NCBI RefSeq assembly: GCF_964340395.1
Contig: NC_135570.1
Span: 18,148,821-18,212,820, forward strand
Source of the DNA: Glandiceps talaboti
Taxonomy: Eukaryota; Hemichordata; Enteropneusta; Spengelidae
Direction of reading: 5' to 3'
DNA length: 64,000 nucleotides
In this document: one piece after another, positions 23,990-35,400 of the stretch
How positions within the stretch are numbered: position 1 is the first letter of the stretch
How the letters are laid out: the number at the start of each line of letters is the position of its first letter
Translations under genes and position numbers: made by a program
The notes under the pieces: generated by a model
What the model was told of the DNA's origin: nothing
Seen by the model: only the letters and a program-made list of their open reading frames with translations
Databases searched by the model: none

Positions 23990-25841
23990 TTTAGCTCCGC
24001 TGTCAGCGAAAGCTGAAAGCGTAGCTTTAGGTATAGGTTGTATAGAGTATAGAGAGTAGAGTGAATCATAGGTGTCCGTCAATTCAGAATTCTTCGATAT
24101 TTGGTGTGCATGTTCCCTGGGGGAGGCTTTTCAGATTTGTTCATGCCAAGTTGATCTGTGCCATTTTCAATTTTTTATGATTTTTTTTGAATTCATAAAA
24201 TGACATTTTCATCATCTCCTCCCGTACTTCATGTCAGATTGCTTTGATATCTGGTGTGTTGATGCGCAGGGGGTAGCTTACTTAGATTTGTTAATTTCAA
24301 GTCAGCACGTCTTCTTTTCTATTTTTTATGATTTTTTTTTTTGTAATTTAAAAAAAAATGAATATGTTAATGAGCATTATGACCGCCGCCATATTGGAAA
24401 TCAGTCCGCGTGACTTTAGGTAAACTGCAACTTTTCAAAAGACACTATTGACGTCAAACAAGCAATGTAATATGTGCTGTAGTCTTAATTCTACACATTG
24501 TGTGCCCAAATGACAAATATTTGTTCGAAACAGGGTTGTAAACTTCAAATCCAAATTCTCCACCCTCCTACAGAATGGTTCATTCCAGTATATGCACCTC
24601 ACGATCAAGTGAGAAGTCGTGCATGCCTGAACTGAAGTGTATGGGACGATTTTTGACAGAGTCAGTCGTCAATAAAAACGATAATAGTCTTTCTAAAATT
24701 ATCACATTTTGAAAGGGAAAGTACTTTGTGGTTCATTTATGGAGTTTTGTTTTTGTACGATCAATATTGGTGGCAAAATTACAGCGTCAAAATTACCGAT
24801 GTGGTAATGCACGACAAGTGAGTTTCCGTACGGCGACAATTCCAAGTACCCGGATGCACGAGGGACTAACCCGGAAACATGTCGTTGCCAGCCATACGTT
24901 ACAGTGGTAACATCGTCCGAGAAATCACTGCGTTCAGAGTGTCATTATTCACAGAATTGTTTTTTTCGAGTGAAAACCCGTCTTGAATTGTATAACTCTA
25001 ACAAATGAAGACTTGTCAAGTTATATTTTGAAAGTTGTATCACTAGTTTGAGACGATTTCCTCACGTACTATCGAGGCTTGGACCTTACTCCAGTTCAGC
25101 GGGAAGTTTAGCCAGTCCGATAATTCTTTCTGGTTTAGTTTACAACACTTTTGATCACACAGATTTTGTTTTTGTGATGAAAAGAAATTTAAAAAAAAGA
25201 TCACTTCAACCATTTCATTGTGTTTTCTTTATGAAAGGTAATCGAACATGAACGAGTGTTACCACTGTAACGTATGGCTGAGAATGACTCTCTTCTGGGT
25301 ACTTGTCGCCGTACGGAAACTAAGATGGCGATTAATACATTTCTTCCCTATATATATCTACTGCAACTAGTACAAGTTGAATGTTGTTGACTTGGTAAAT
25401 TTGTTAGAAAATTGAAATTAAAATTGCCTCAAAATTATTTTAGATCCCTAGTTTATTTCATTCATCATTAACATTTTCCAGGGTTAAAGCTGTAGGACAC
25501 TGGAATTATTTATAGCCAACCTCAAAATCCTCTTTTTTTTTCTTTTTCTTGTGTGCATTTCCCAGTCATTTTTTTCAGAGATTTTGTGTAATTTTTCACA
25601 ACAGTAGATTTTTTTGATAAAATGGTGACAATGGTATAAAGTACAATACATTACCAACTTCTGTGTAAAATGTGTTTTATAGTGAGACATCATATGAAAC
25701 CAGTAACCACTTTATTACATCGCTAAAACAAAACTCCATAGTGAAGAACTGAACCACTTCTACATGTCACCAAAATACAAAAAAAACAAAAAAAACCAAA
25801 CAAACAAAAACAGCGGAGCTATTCTGACCGATAGGTCGCTT
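23990..25841 (+). mobile_element. Family A non-autonomous element, copy A, with GTCTT target duplication
   Basis: 1,852 bp inserted in the Ngaro-like element between gag and RT. It is flanked by GTCTT at 23985-23989 and 25842-25846. Ends: TTTAGCTCCGCTGTCAGCG on the left; ACAGCGGAGCT (inverse of AGCTCCGCTGT) 22 bp before the right end, which finishes ATTCTGACCGATAGGTCGCTT. Inside, about 24818-24915 and 25253-25325 are inverted copies of each other. No transposase is encoded. Related copies: 12537, 44553 and 46894. Confidence 0.85.
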
Positions 25842-26980
25842 GTCTTAAGCCTGTTCTTTCTGCTTGTTGATCTCTGTAACCCTTGTCATTGAACGGACAG
25901 TCCGAGGTCGCGTGTCGTTTTTCCTGCTGTCTAAAACGTAAGCAAGCCCAACAAATGTGCTCCTCAATCTTCCCGTCAACCACGTGGTCTTTTGTATGCG
26001 TACACTTATTCGATTGAAATGCAGAACAGTATCTGGCTCTGCATTCTCTTTTCAGTCCGGTGTTGGGAGAATTGCGAACGAATTTTGCATGAATGTGCTC
26101 AAAACTGTCTCCCCATTGTAGTTGCCTTCGTTCCATACCCCTCAATACTATTTCATGAAATTTCCTGACGCGTTCCCATGGATACAAGAGCGCGTCTGAC
26201 ATTAAATCTTGCAAGTGTCCGAGTCTGTGCTCTACTTCACTTCGCGGTAAATTAGCTTCCTTTGTTATTTCAATTTCTCCAATCACTAGCTGAGGTAATG
26301 AAAGGTCACTATAGTTTAATTCGTTCAATTGTCCTGGGTTTGAGTCAATAACGAATTCATGTGGCCACGGGACATATTACGAACTCTGTCCATTGACTTT
26401 CGTAATACGCTTACCTTGTGTATGTTGGGATTTGACTGCCAAAGAAGCTCGTCTCAGTCTACGAGACCTGCGAATTCTTCTATTGTCCGACTTGTTTTCT
26501 TGACAACGATGTTGCGAGCTACCGCTGAAATTGTCTGATGAACTTGAGTCCGTCTCCCCACTTGAAATATCTGACGCTTCTGTAGAGTCTTTTTCATTTC
26601 CCGCCCTGAGCAATTTTGCTACAGATCGTTGTAAGGTGTGACCTTTACGCAGATCCGAAAGTGTAGTGCGATGTGCCTGCCCAAGTTGAATTGAGTTGTC
26701 TTCGTTTACTCTGTCTTTTCCCAAAACGTGTTCCGTGAGCTTCGCTACCTGTTCTGTAAGATTGTTCATCTGTTTCTTAAGTCCACAGTTGCCTCGCTCG
26801 TTACCTCGCTGGTTTTCTCATGTTCAGCGTCGCTAGAATCTGCAGTGAATAAAGCATCTGTTCTATGCTCCTTGGCAAACATCTTCACTGGACACAACCG
26901 TCCACTTGGGCCCTGGTGTCCACTGTTTGGTTTCCCGCAATTAGAACAGCACCTCCGGGACATATCCAGTCAAAATCAAT
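25842..26980 (-). pseudogene. Gag-like region of the Ngaro-like element, broken
   Basis: Three minus-strand frames read as one protein: 26963-26766 opens with a Cys/His cluster (RRCCSNCGKPNSGHQ ... LCP); 26769-26377 is Ser/Asp/Arg-rich; 26328 onward contains YPWERVRKFHEIVLRGMER and a second Cys/His cluster (CRARYC, KCTH, CWACLRFRQQEKRH, CPF) typical of DIRS/Ngaro gag proteins that coat the RNA. The last two share a frame and are separated by stops around 26330-26377. The open frame ends at 25819 only because it runs a few codons into the inserted family A element. Confidence 0.72.
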
Positions 26981-27017
26981 AAAAACTTTCAGACAGCCAC
27001 TTTCTAACATCTAACTT

Positions 27018-27159
27018 AAAACGACAGATAAATTTCAAGTGATAAGAGCATGCGCAAAAGGTCTGTCTACAAATTAGCATAAGATGATGTAGGCCTACTA
27101 GAAGGTCACTCACAAATAGTACTGGTCGTAAATAACCAAAATGAAACATTTTTCAACCC
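27018..27159 (-). repeat. Split direct repeat A1 (5' end of the Ngaro-like element)
   Basis: About 140 bp matching A2 at 19681-19819, ending TTTTTCAACCCA on the plus strand immediately before the exon-derived 55-bp repeat. It is the 5' terminus on the minus strand and probably contains the element promoter. Confidence 0.9.
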
Positions 27160-27161
27160 AT

Positions 27162-27345
27162 GATGCTTTGAACAATGTTGCACATGGTGAGTATGATGTA
27201 ATGTTCAAAATACCGTGATGCTGTGAACAATGTTGCACATGGTGAGCATGATATCATGTTCAAAATACCTTGATCCTATGAACAACATTACCCAAGTTGA
27301 ATATGATGTCATGTTCAAAATACCTTGATGCTATGAACAATGTTA
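27162..27345 (+). repeat. 55-bp tandem repeat copied from the exon end plus splice donor
   Basis: Units start at 27162, 27217, 27272 and 27327, exactly 55 bp apart. Each contains TGAACAATGTTGCACATGGTGAGTATGATGTAATGTTCAAAATACC or a variant: the last ~25 bases of the exon at 19297-19321, the donor and about 20 intron bases. The first two copies keep a donor (GGTGAGT at about 27186, GGTGAGC at about 27241); the third has AAGTTGA. The Ngaro-like element separates these copies from the genuine exon. Confidence 0.92.
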
Positions 27346-27670
27346 TGCTTGTAGCAATTGATATCCTTACAGTGATTTCTCATCAGTACCTATACAGTGT
27401 TCCCTAATTCCAGCTGCTAGCCTTTCTGGCTAATCATACACTAAAATGATTAGCCCAAACTAGCCAGCCAAGTCTACATAAAAATTAGTGATCCATGTCA
27501 ATGCATTAGAAAATAGAAATAAGGACCAATCATGCATTGATGCAATGATGGTAACATTTATACTAGTTTATTGTAATGCTTCGACCAAGGAAATTCGGTG
27601 ATCCATTCCTCCTGCACTCACTGTTTCTTTTCGTAACTTTAACCACACAGTCACTTGTGAACTAATTTTC
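27346..27670. other. Intron sequence, nothing recognised
   Basis: AT-rich single-copy-looking sequence between the 55-bp repeat and the hairpin MITE. It contains a short imperfect inverted pair (CTAGCC...GGCTA) near 27417-27441. No ORF or element ends are seen. Confidence 0.5.
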
Positions 27671-27904
27671 CATTCCAGGATGGTGATATTCTAGTCTAGG
27701 ACAATCATAATACAAAATAATGACGTTATGAGTATAGGTATTTACGATAGTCAAAAAATACTGTTAGGAGTCACTGTTTCAGATAGGTTCAACTACGGAA
27801 ACCTTGAAACAGTGACCCATATTTTTTTTGTAATAAATACCTATAATAACGTCATTATTTTCTATTATGATCATCCTAGACTAGAATATCACCATCCTGG
27901 AATG
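27671..27904. mobile_element. Hairpin MITE, 234 bp
   Basis: The sequence is an almost complete palindrome. The left arm begins CATTCCAGGATGGTGATATTCTAG and continues through TAATGACGTTATGAGTATAGG; the right arm is its reverse complement ending CACCATCCTGGAATG. An inner stem GTCACTGTTTCA / TGAAACAGTGAC extends the pairing. The plus-strand frame across it is not a gene. Target duplication not resolved. Confidence 0.85.
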
Positions 27905-28236
27905 GGTGGGCGGGTCACATTTTCTGCATGTAGTGGTGGTCTTCATGGCTTTCGACTCCGATGGTTTTGCCTCTTCCAATGACATGTTTTTTTTCCTTCA
28001 CGTCAGCTTTAAACCCACACTCAAATAGACTTTTCTGTGTTCTCGAGGTCATGAATAATGTCACAAAAGGCAATAACATATGATGAAAAGAATAATAGTG
28101 GCGGGGAGAGAGTTAGAATCTAGGGAAAAGGTGAAGGCTAAACCTCAGACGACTGATGATGATGTTGAATGAGACCGAATGTCTATGGTGAGTTAACAAC
28201 ATACATGTACCTTCGTAGAGCACTCTTAAATTTGTT
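27905..28236. other. Intron sequence, nothing recognised
   Basis: No ORF, repeat unit or element terminus is evident between the hairpin MITE and family E. Confidence 0.5.
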
Positions 28237-28289
28237 TTTTAGCACAACTGAACTGAGGTTCATTAGTGCTATAGGGATCACCCAGCGTC

Positions 28290-28343
<54 letters not shown>

Positions 28344-29452
28344 CAACTTAAAGTCAAAAACTGCTGAACCGATTGCCATGGTATTTGGTGGGTCCATTAC
28401 CTTGGGTGGCTAGTTGGGAAATTGTTCAAATCAAAATGATCACATCACAGGTGTGTGATTTGGGTCAAAAAATGTGAATTTTGGTCAAAAAACTTAAACT
28501 CAGAAACTACTGGGCAGATTGGTGCGAAATTTGGTAGTAAGATTCTTAAGGGGGTGTAAAGTAAGATTTGTTCATGACTTGATGATTCCATCAGTGATAT
28601 GCAAATTAGGACTAAAAATGTGTCTTTTTGGTTAAAAATCTATAATTCTAAAACGACTGAGCAGATTGGGTTGAAATTTAATGGGAATGCATCTAGAGAT
28701 GTATGGACGAAGATATATTAAGCATACAATGATTCCATGAGTGATATGCAAATTAGGTGTAAGAATGTTCATTTTTGGTCAAAAACTTATATCTCAAAAA
28801 GTACTTGGTCAATGAGTCTGAAACTTGGCGAGATGTTTCTGAAACTGTTATTCTGCAGATTTGCTTCAAAACATTTTGACAAAATTGGCCCTAGCGACCA
28901 TGACCACGCCCTTTAGCAACAACCAAACGGTGGTGTATTTCACAAAGATAACAACAGGAATAAACATTCAAAAAATGTATGTAAATTTGCATAGCAACAA
29001 GACCACGCCCATAACAACAGCCAAATAATCATGTATATTGCAAAGATAACAACAGGAATAGAAAGACAAATGAATAAACATTCAAAAAATGTATGCAAAT
29101 ACCCTAGTAACATGACCACGCCAATAGCAACAGCCAAACGGTGGTGTATTTCACAAAGATAACAACGGGGTTTAATAGACAATTGAATAAATATTCAAAA
29201 AATGTATGTAAATTTGCCTAACAACAAGACCACGCCCAAAGCAACAGCCAAATGATCTAGTATATTGCAAAGACAATATCAGGAATTCATACAGAAGTGA
29301 ACAAAAACATACACAAATATATGCAAATATATCTAACAACATGACCCCGCCCATAGCAACAGCCAAATGATAGCATTTATTGTAATGATAGCAACATGGT
29401 TGGATAGGCAACTGGATAGTTATTCAGCAAATGAACACCTATTGTTAGCATG
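28237..29452 (+). repeat. Family E non-autonomous element, copy 1, with GT run and ~112-bp units
   Basis: Left end TTTTTTAGCACAACTGAACTGAGG, followed by TGCTATAGGGATCACCCAGCG and a (GT)n run at about 28292-28340. Then come diverged units (ACTGGGCAGATTGG...GTGATATGCAAATTAGG) and, from about 28880, about five tandem units of 110-115 bp each with CCACGCCCATAGCAACAGCCAAA and ATTCAAAAAATGTATGCAAAT. The expected right end is absent because the 49-bp minisatellite begins. Minus-strand frames at 28940-29411 come from the unit and are not genes. Confidence 0.82.
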
Positions 29453-32400
29453 GTAGTAAAGCATTGGGTAAGTGCTGCCCCACACCTCTAGACAGTAACA
29501 GGCAGTAAAGCATTGGGTAAGTGCTGCCCCACACCTCTAGACAGTAACAGGCAGTAAAGCATTGGGTAAGTGCTGCCCCACACCTCTAGACAGTAACAGG
29601 CAGTAAAGCGTTGGGCAAGTGCTGCCCCACACCTCTAGACAGTAACAGGCAGTAAAGCATTGGGTAAGTGCTGCCCCACACCTCTATACCGTAACAGGCA
29701 GTAAAGCATTGGGTAAGTGCTGCCCCACACCTCTAGACAGTAACAGGCAGTAAAGCGTTGGGCAAGTGCTGCCCCACACCTCTAGACAGTAACAGGCAGT
29801 AAAGCATTGGGTAAGTGCTGCCCCACACCTCTATACAGTAACAGGCAGTAAAGCATTGGGTAAGTGCTGCCCCACACCTCTAGACAGTAACAGGCAGTAA
29901 AGCATTGGGTAAGTGCTGCCCCACACCTCTAGACATTAACAGGCAGTAAAGCGTTGGGTAAGTGCTGCCCCACGCCTCTAGACAGTAACAGGTAGTAAAG
30001 CTGTTGGCCAATACCTCTATACAGTAACAGGTAGTAAAGCATTGGGTAGGTGCTGCCCCACACCTCTAGACAGTAACATGTAGTAAAGCATTGGGTAAGT
30101 GCTGCCCCACACCTCTAGATATTAACAGGCAGTAAAGCGTTGGGTAAGTGCTGCCCCACGCCTCTAGACAGTAACAGGTAGTAAAGCTGTTGGCCAATAC
30201 CTCTATACAGTAACAGGTAGTAAAGCATTGGGTAGGTGCTGCCCCACACCTCTAGACAGTAACATGTAGTAAAGCTGTGGGCCAATACCTCGACAGTAAC
30301 AGGTAGTAAAGCATTGGGCAGGTGCTGCCCCACACCTCTAGACATTAACAGGCAGTAAAGCGTTGGGTAGGTGCTGCCCCACACCTCTAGACATTAACTT
30401 AACAGGTAATAAAGCTGTGGTCCCACACTTCTAGACAGTAACAGGTAGTAAAGCTGTGGGCCAATACCTCTATACAGTAACAGGTAGTAAAGCATTGGGT
30501 AGGTGCTGCCCCACACCTCTAGACATTAACAGTCAGTAAAGCGTTGGGTAAGTGCTGCCCCACACCTCTAGACAGTAACATGTAGTAAAGCTGTGGGCCA
30601 ATACCTCTATACAGTAACAGGTAGTAAAGCATTGGGTAGGTGCTGCCCCACACCTCTAGACATTAACAGGCAGTGACGCATTGGGTAAGTGCTGCCCCAC
30701 ACCTCTAGACAGTAACAAGTAGTAAAGCTGTGGGCCAATACCTCTATACAGTAACAGGTAGTAAAGCGTTGGGTAAGTGCTGCCCCACACCTCTAGACAT
30801 TAACAGGCAGTGACGCGTTGGGTAAGTGCTGCCCCACACCTCTAGACAGTAACAAGTAGTAAAGCTGTTGGCCAATACCTCTATACAGTAACAGGTAGTA
30901 AAGCGTTGGGTAAGTGCTGCCCCACACCTCTAGACAGTAACAGGTAGTAAAGGTGTGGGACAATACCTCGACAGTAACAGGTAGTAAAGCATTGGGTAGG
31001 TGCTGTCCCACACCTGTAGACATTAACTTAACAGGTAATAAAGCTGTGGTCCCACACTTCTAGACAGTAACAGGCAGTAATGCATTGGGTAGGTGATGCC
31101 CCACACCTCTAGACATTAACTTAACAGGTAATAACGCTGTGGTCCCACACTTCCAGACAGAAACAGGTAGTAAAGCATTGGGTAGGTGCTGCCCCACACC
31201 TCTAGACATTAACAGGTAGTAAAGCTGTGGGCCAATACCTCTAGACAGTAAAAGGTAGTAAACCATTGGGTAAGTGCTGCCCTACACCTCTAGACAGTAA
31301 CAGGTAGTAAAGCATTGGGTAAGTGCTGCCCCACACCTCTAGACAGTAACAGGCAGTAAAGCATTGGGTAAGTGCTGCCCCACACCTCTAGAGAGTAACA
31401 GGCAGTAAAGCATTGGGTAAGTGCTGCCCCACACCTCTAGACAGTAACAGGCAGTAAAGCGTTGGGTAAGTGCTGCCCCACACCTCTAGACAGTAACAGG
31501 CAGTAAAGCGTTGGGTAAGTGCTGCCCCACACCTCTAGACAGTAACAGGCAGTAAAGCGTTGGGTAAGTGCTGCCCCACACCTCTAGACAGTAACAGGCA
31601 GTAAAGCATTGGGTAAGTGCTGCCCCACACCTCTAGACAGTAACAGGCAGTAAAGCATTGGGTAAGTGCTGCCCCACACCTCTAGACATTAACAGATAGT
31701 AAAGCATTGGGTAAGTGCTGCCCCACACCTCTAGACAGTAACATGGAGTAAAGCTGTGGGCCAATACCTCTATACAGTAACAGGTAGTAAAGCATTGGGT
31801 AGGTGCTGCCCCACACCTCTAGACAGTAACAGGTAGTAAAGCGTTGGGTAAGTGCTACCCTACACCTCTAGACATTGACAGGCAGTAATGCGTTGGGTAA
31901 GTGCTGCCCCACGCCTCTAGACAGTAACAGGTAATAAAGCTGTTGGCCAATACCTCTATACAGTGACAGGTAGTAAAGCGTTGGGTAAGTGCTGCCCCAC
32001 ACCTCTAGACAGTAACAGGTAGTAAAGCTGTGGTCCCACACTTCTAGACAGTAACAGGCAGTAATGCATTGGGTAGGTGCTGCCCCACACCTCTAGACAT
32101 TAACTTAACAGGTAATAACGCTGTGGTCCCACACTTCTAGACAGAAACAGGTAGTAAAGCATTGGGTAGGTGCTGCCCCACACCTCTAGACATTAACAGG
32201 TAGTAAAGCTGTGGGCCAATACCTCTAGACAGTAAAAGGTAGTAAACCATTGGGTAAGTGCTGCCCTACACCTCTAGACAGTAACAGGTAGTAAAGCATT
32301 GGGTAAGTGCTGCCCCACACCTCTAGACAGTAACAGGCAGTAAAGCATTGGGTAAGTGCTGCCCCACACCTCTAGAGAGTAACAGGCAGTAAAGCATTGG

Positions 32401-35400
32401 GTAAGTGCTGCCCCACACCTCTAGACAGTAACAGGCAGTAAAGCGTTGGGTAAGTGCTGCCCCACACCTCTAGACAGTAACAGGCAGTAAAGCGTTGGGT
32501 AAGTGCTGCCCCACACCTCTAGACAGTAACAGGCAGTAAAGCGTTGGGTAAGTGCTGCCCCACACCTCTAGACAGTAACAGGCAGTAAAGCGTTGGGTAA
32601 GTGCTGCCCCACACCTCTAGACAGTAACAGGCAGTAAAGCATTGGGTAAGTGCTGCCCCACACCTCTAGACATTAACAGATAGTAAAGCATTGGGTAAGT
32701 GCTGCCCCACACCTCTAGACCGTAACAGGCAGTAAAGCATTGGGTAAGTGCTGCCCCACACCTCTAGACAGTAACAGGCAGTAAAGCATTGGGTAAGTGC
32801 TGCCCCACACCTCTAGACATTAACAGATAGTAAAGCATTGGGTAAGTGCTGCCCCACACCTCTAGACAGTAACATGGAGTAAAGCTGTGGGCCAATACCT
32901 CTATACAGTAACAGGTAGTAAAGCATTGGGTAGGTGCTGCCCCACACCTCTAGACAGTAACAGGTAGTAAAGCGTTGGGTAAGTGCTACCCTACACCTCT
33001 AGACATTGACAGGCAGTAATGCGTTGGGTAAGTGCTGCCCCACGCCTCTAGACAGTAACAGGTAGTAAAGCTGTTGGCCAATACCTCTATACAGTGACAG
33101 GTAGTAAAGCGTTGGGTAAGTGCTGCCCCACACCTCTAGACAGTAACAGGTAGTAAAGGTGTGGGCCAATACCTCGACAGTAACAGGTAGTAAAGCATTG
33201 GGTAGGTGCTGTCCCACACCTCTAGACAGTAACAGGTAGTAAAGCATTGGGTAAGTGCTGCCCCACACCTCTAGACAGTAACAGGCAGTAAAGCATTGGG
33301 TAAGTGCTGCCCCACACCTCTAGAGAGTAACAGGCAGTAAAGCATTGGGTAAGTGCTGCCCCACACCTCTAGACAGTAACAGGCAGTAAAGCGTTGGGTA
33401 AGTGCTGCCCCACACCTCTAGACAGTAACAGGCAGTAAAGCGTTGGGTAAGTGCTGCCCCACACCTCTAGACAGTAACAGGCAGCAAAGCGTTGGGTAAG
33501 TGCTGCCCCACACCTCTAGACAGTAACAGGCAGTAAAGCGTTGGGTAAGTGCTGCCCCACACCTCTAGACAGTAACAGGCAGTAAAGCATTGGGTAAGTG
33601 CTGCCCCACACCTCTAGACATTAACAGATAGTAAAGCATTGGGTAAGTGCTGCCCCACACCTCTAGACCGTAACAGGCAGTAAAGCATTGGGTAAGTGCT
33701 GCCCCACACCTCTAGACAGTAACAGGCAGTAAAGCGTTGGGTAAGTGCTGCCCCACACCTCTAGACAGTAACAGGCAGTAAAGCATTGGGTAAGTGCTGC
33801 CCCACACCTCTAGACATTAACAGATAGTAAAGCATTGGGTAAGTGCTGCCCCACACCTCTAGACCGTAACAGGCAGTAAAGCATTGGGTAAGTGCTGCCC
33901 CACACCTCTAGACATTAACAGATAGTAAAGCATTGGGTAAGTGCTGCCCCACACCTCTAGACCGTAACAGGCAGTAAAGCATTGGGTAAGTGCTGCCCCA
34001 CACCTCTAGACAGTAACAGGCAGTAAAGCATTGGGTAAGTGCTGCCCCACACCTCTAGACATTAACAGATAGTAAAGCATTGGGTAAGTGCTGCCCCACA
34101 CCTCTAGACAGTAACATGGAGTAAAGCTGTGGGCCAATACCTCTATACAGTAACAGGTAGTAAAGCATTGGGTAGGTGCTGCCCCACACCTCTAGACAGT
34201 AACAGGTAGTAAAGCGTTGGGTAAGTGCTACCCTACACCTCTAGACATTGACAGGCAGTAATGCGTTGGGTAAGTGCTGCCCCACGCCTCTAGACAGTAA
34301 CAGGTAGTAAAGCTGTTGGCCAATACCTCTATACAGTGACAGGTAGTAAAGCGTTGGGTAAGTGCTGCCCCACACCTCTAGACAGTAACAGGTAGTAAAG
34401 GTGTGGGCCAATACCTCGACAGTAACAGGTAGTAAAGCATTGGGTAGGTGCTGTCCCACACCTCTAGACAGTAACAGGTAGTAAAGCATTGGGTAAGTGC
34501 TGCCCCACACCTCTAGACAGTAACAGGCAGTAAAGCATTGGGTAAGTGCTGCCCCACACCTCTAGAGAGTAACAGGCAGTAAAGCATTGGGTAAGTGCTG
34601 CCCCACACCTCTAGACAGTAACAGGCAGTAAAGCGTTGGGTAAGTGCTGCCCCACACCTCTAGACAGTAACAGGCAGTAAAGCGTTGGGTAAGTGCTGCC
34701 CCACACCTCTAGACAGTAACAGGCAGCAAAGCGTTGGGTAAGTGCTGCCCCACACCTCTAGACAGTAACAGGCAGTAAAGCGTTGGGTAAGTGCTGCCCC
34801 ACACCTCTAGACAGTAACAGGCAGTAAAGCATTGGGTAAGTGCTGCCCCACACCTCTAGACATTAACAGATAGTAAAGCATTGGGTAAGTGCTGCCCCAC
34901 ACCTCTAGACCGTAACAGGCAGTAAAGCATTGGGTAAGTGCTGCCCCACACCTCTAGACAGTAACAGGCAGTAAAGCGTTGGGTAAGTGCTGCCCCACAC
35001 CTCTAGACAGTAACAGGCAGTAAAGCATTGGGTAAGTGCTGCCCCACACCTCTAGACATTAACAGATAGTAAAGCATTGGGTAAGTGCTGCCCCACACCT
35101 CTAGACCGTAACAGGCAGTAAAGCATTGGGTAAGTGCTGCCCCACACCTCTAGACAGTAACAGGCAGTAAAGCATTGGGTAAGTGCTGCCCCACACCTCT
35201 AGACATTAACAGATAGTAAAGCATTGGGTAAGTGCTGCCCCACACCTCTAGACAGTAACATGGAGTAAAGCTGTGGGCCAATACCTCTATACAGTAACAG
35301 GTAGTAAAGCATTGGGTAGGTGCTGCCCCACACCTCTAGACAGTAACAGGTAGTAAAGCGTTGGGTAAGTGCTACCCTACACCTCTAGACATTGACAGGT

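Larger units (their letters stand above)
19349..27159 (-). mobile_element. Ngaro-type tyrosine-recombinase retrotransposon with split direct repeats
   Basis: On the minus strand the order is A1 (27159-27018), gag-like ORFs, linker ORF, reverse transcriptase, RNase H, tyrosine recombinase, B1 (19919-19820), A2 (19819-19681), a 232-bp spacer, B2 (19448-19349). The B1/A2 junction reproduces exactly the sequence expected if the two element ends were joined in a circle, the hallmark of Ngaro-type split direct repeats. No target duplication is evident, as expected for recombinase-mediated insertion. It landed in a 55-bp tandem repeat copied from the exon end. Coding regions are broken by stops and frameshifts and a 1.85-kb element sits between gag and RT, so this copy is dead. 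Confidence 0.88.

Noticed and set aside
28940-29411. Hydrophobic, Cys-rich minus-strand ORFs suggesting small membrane proteins
   Set aside because: Generated by the ~112-bp family E unit; similar frames appear at every family E copy.
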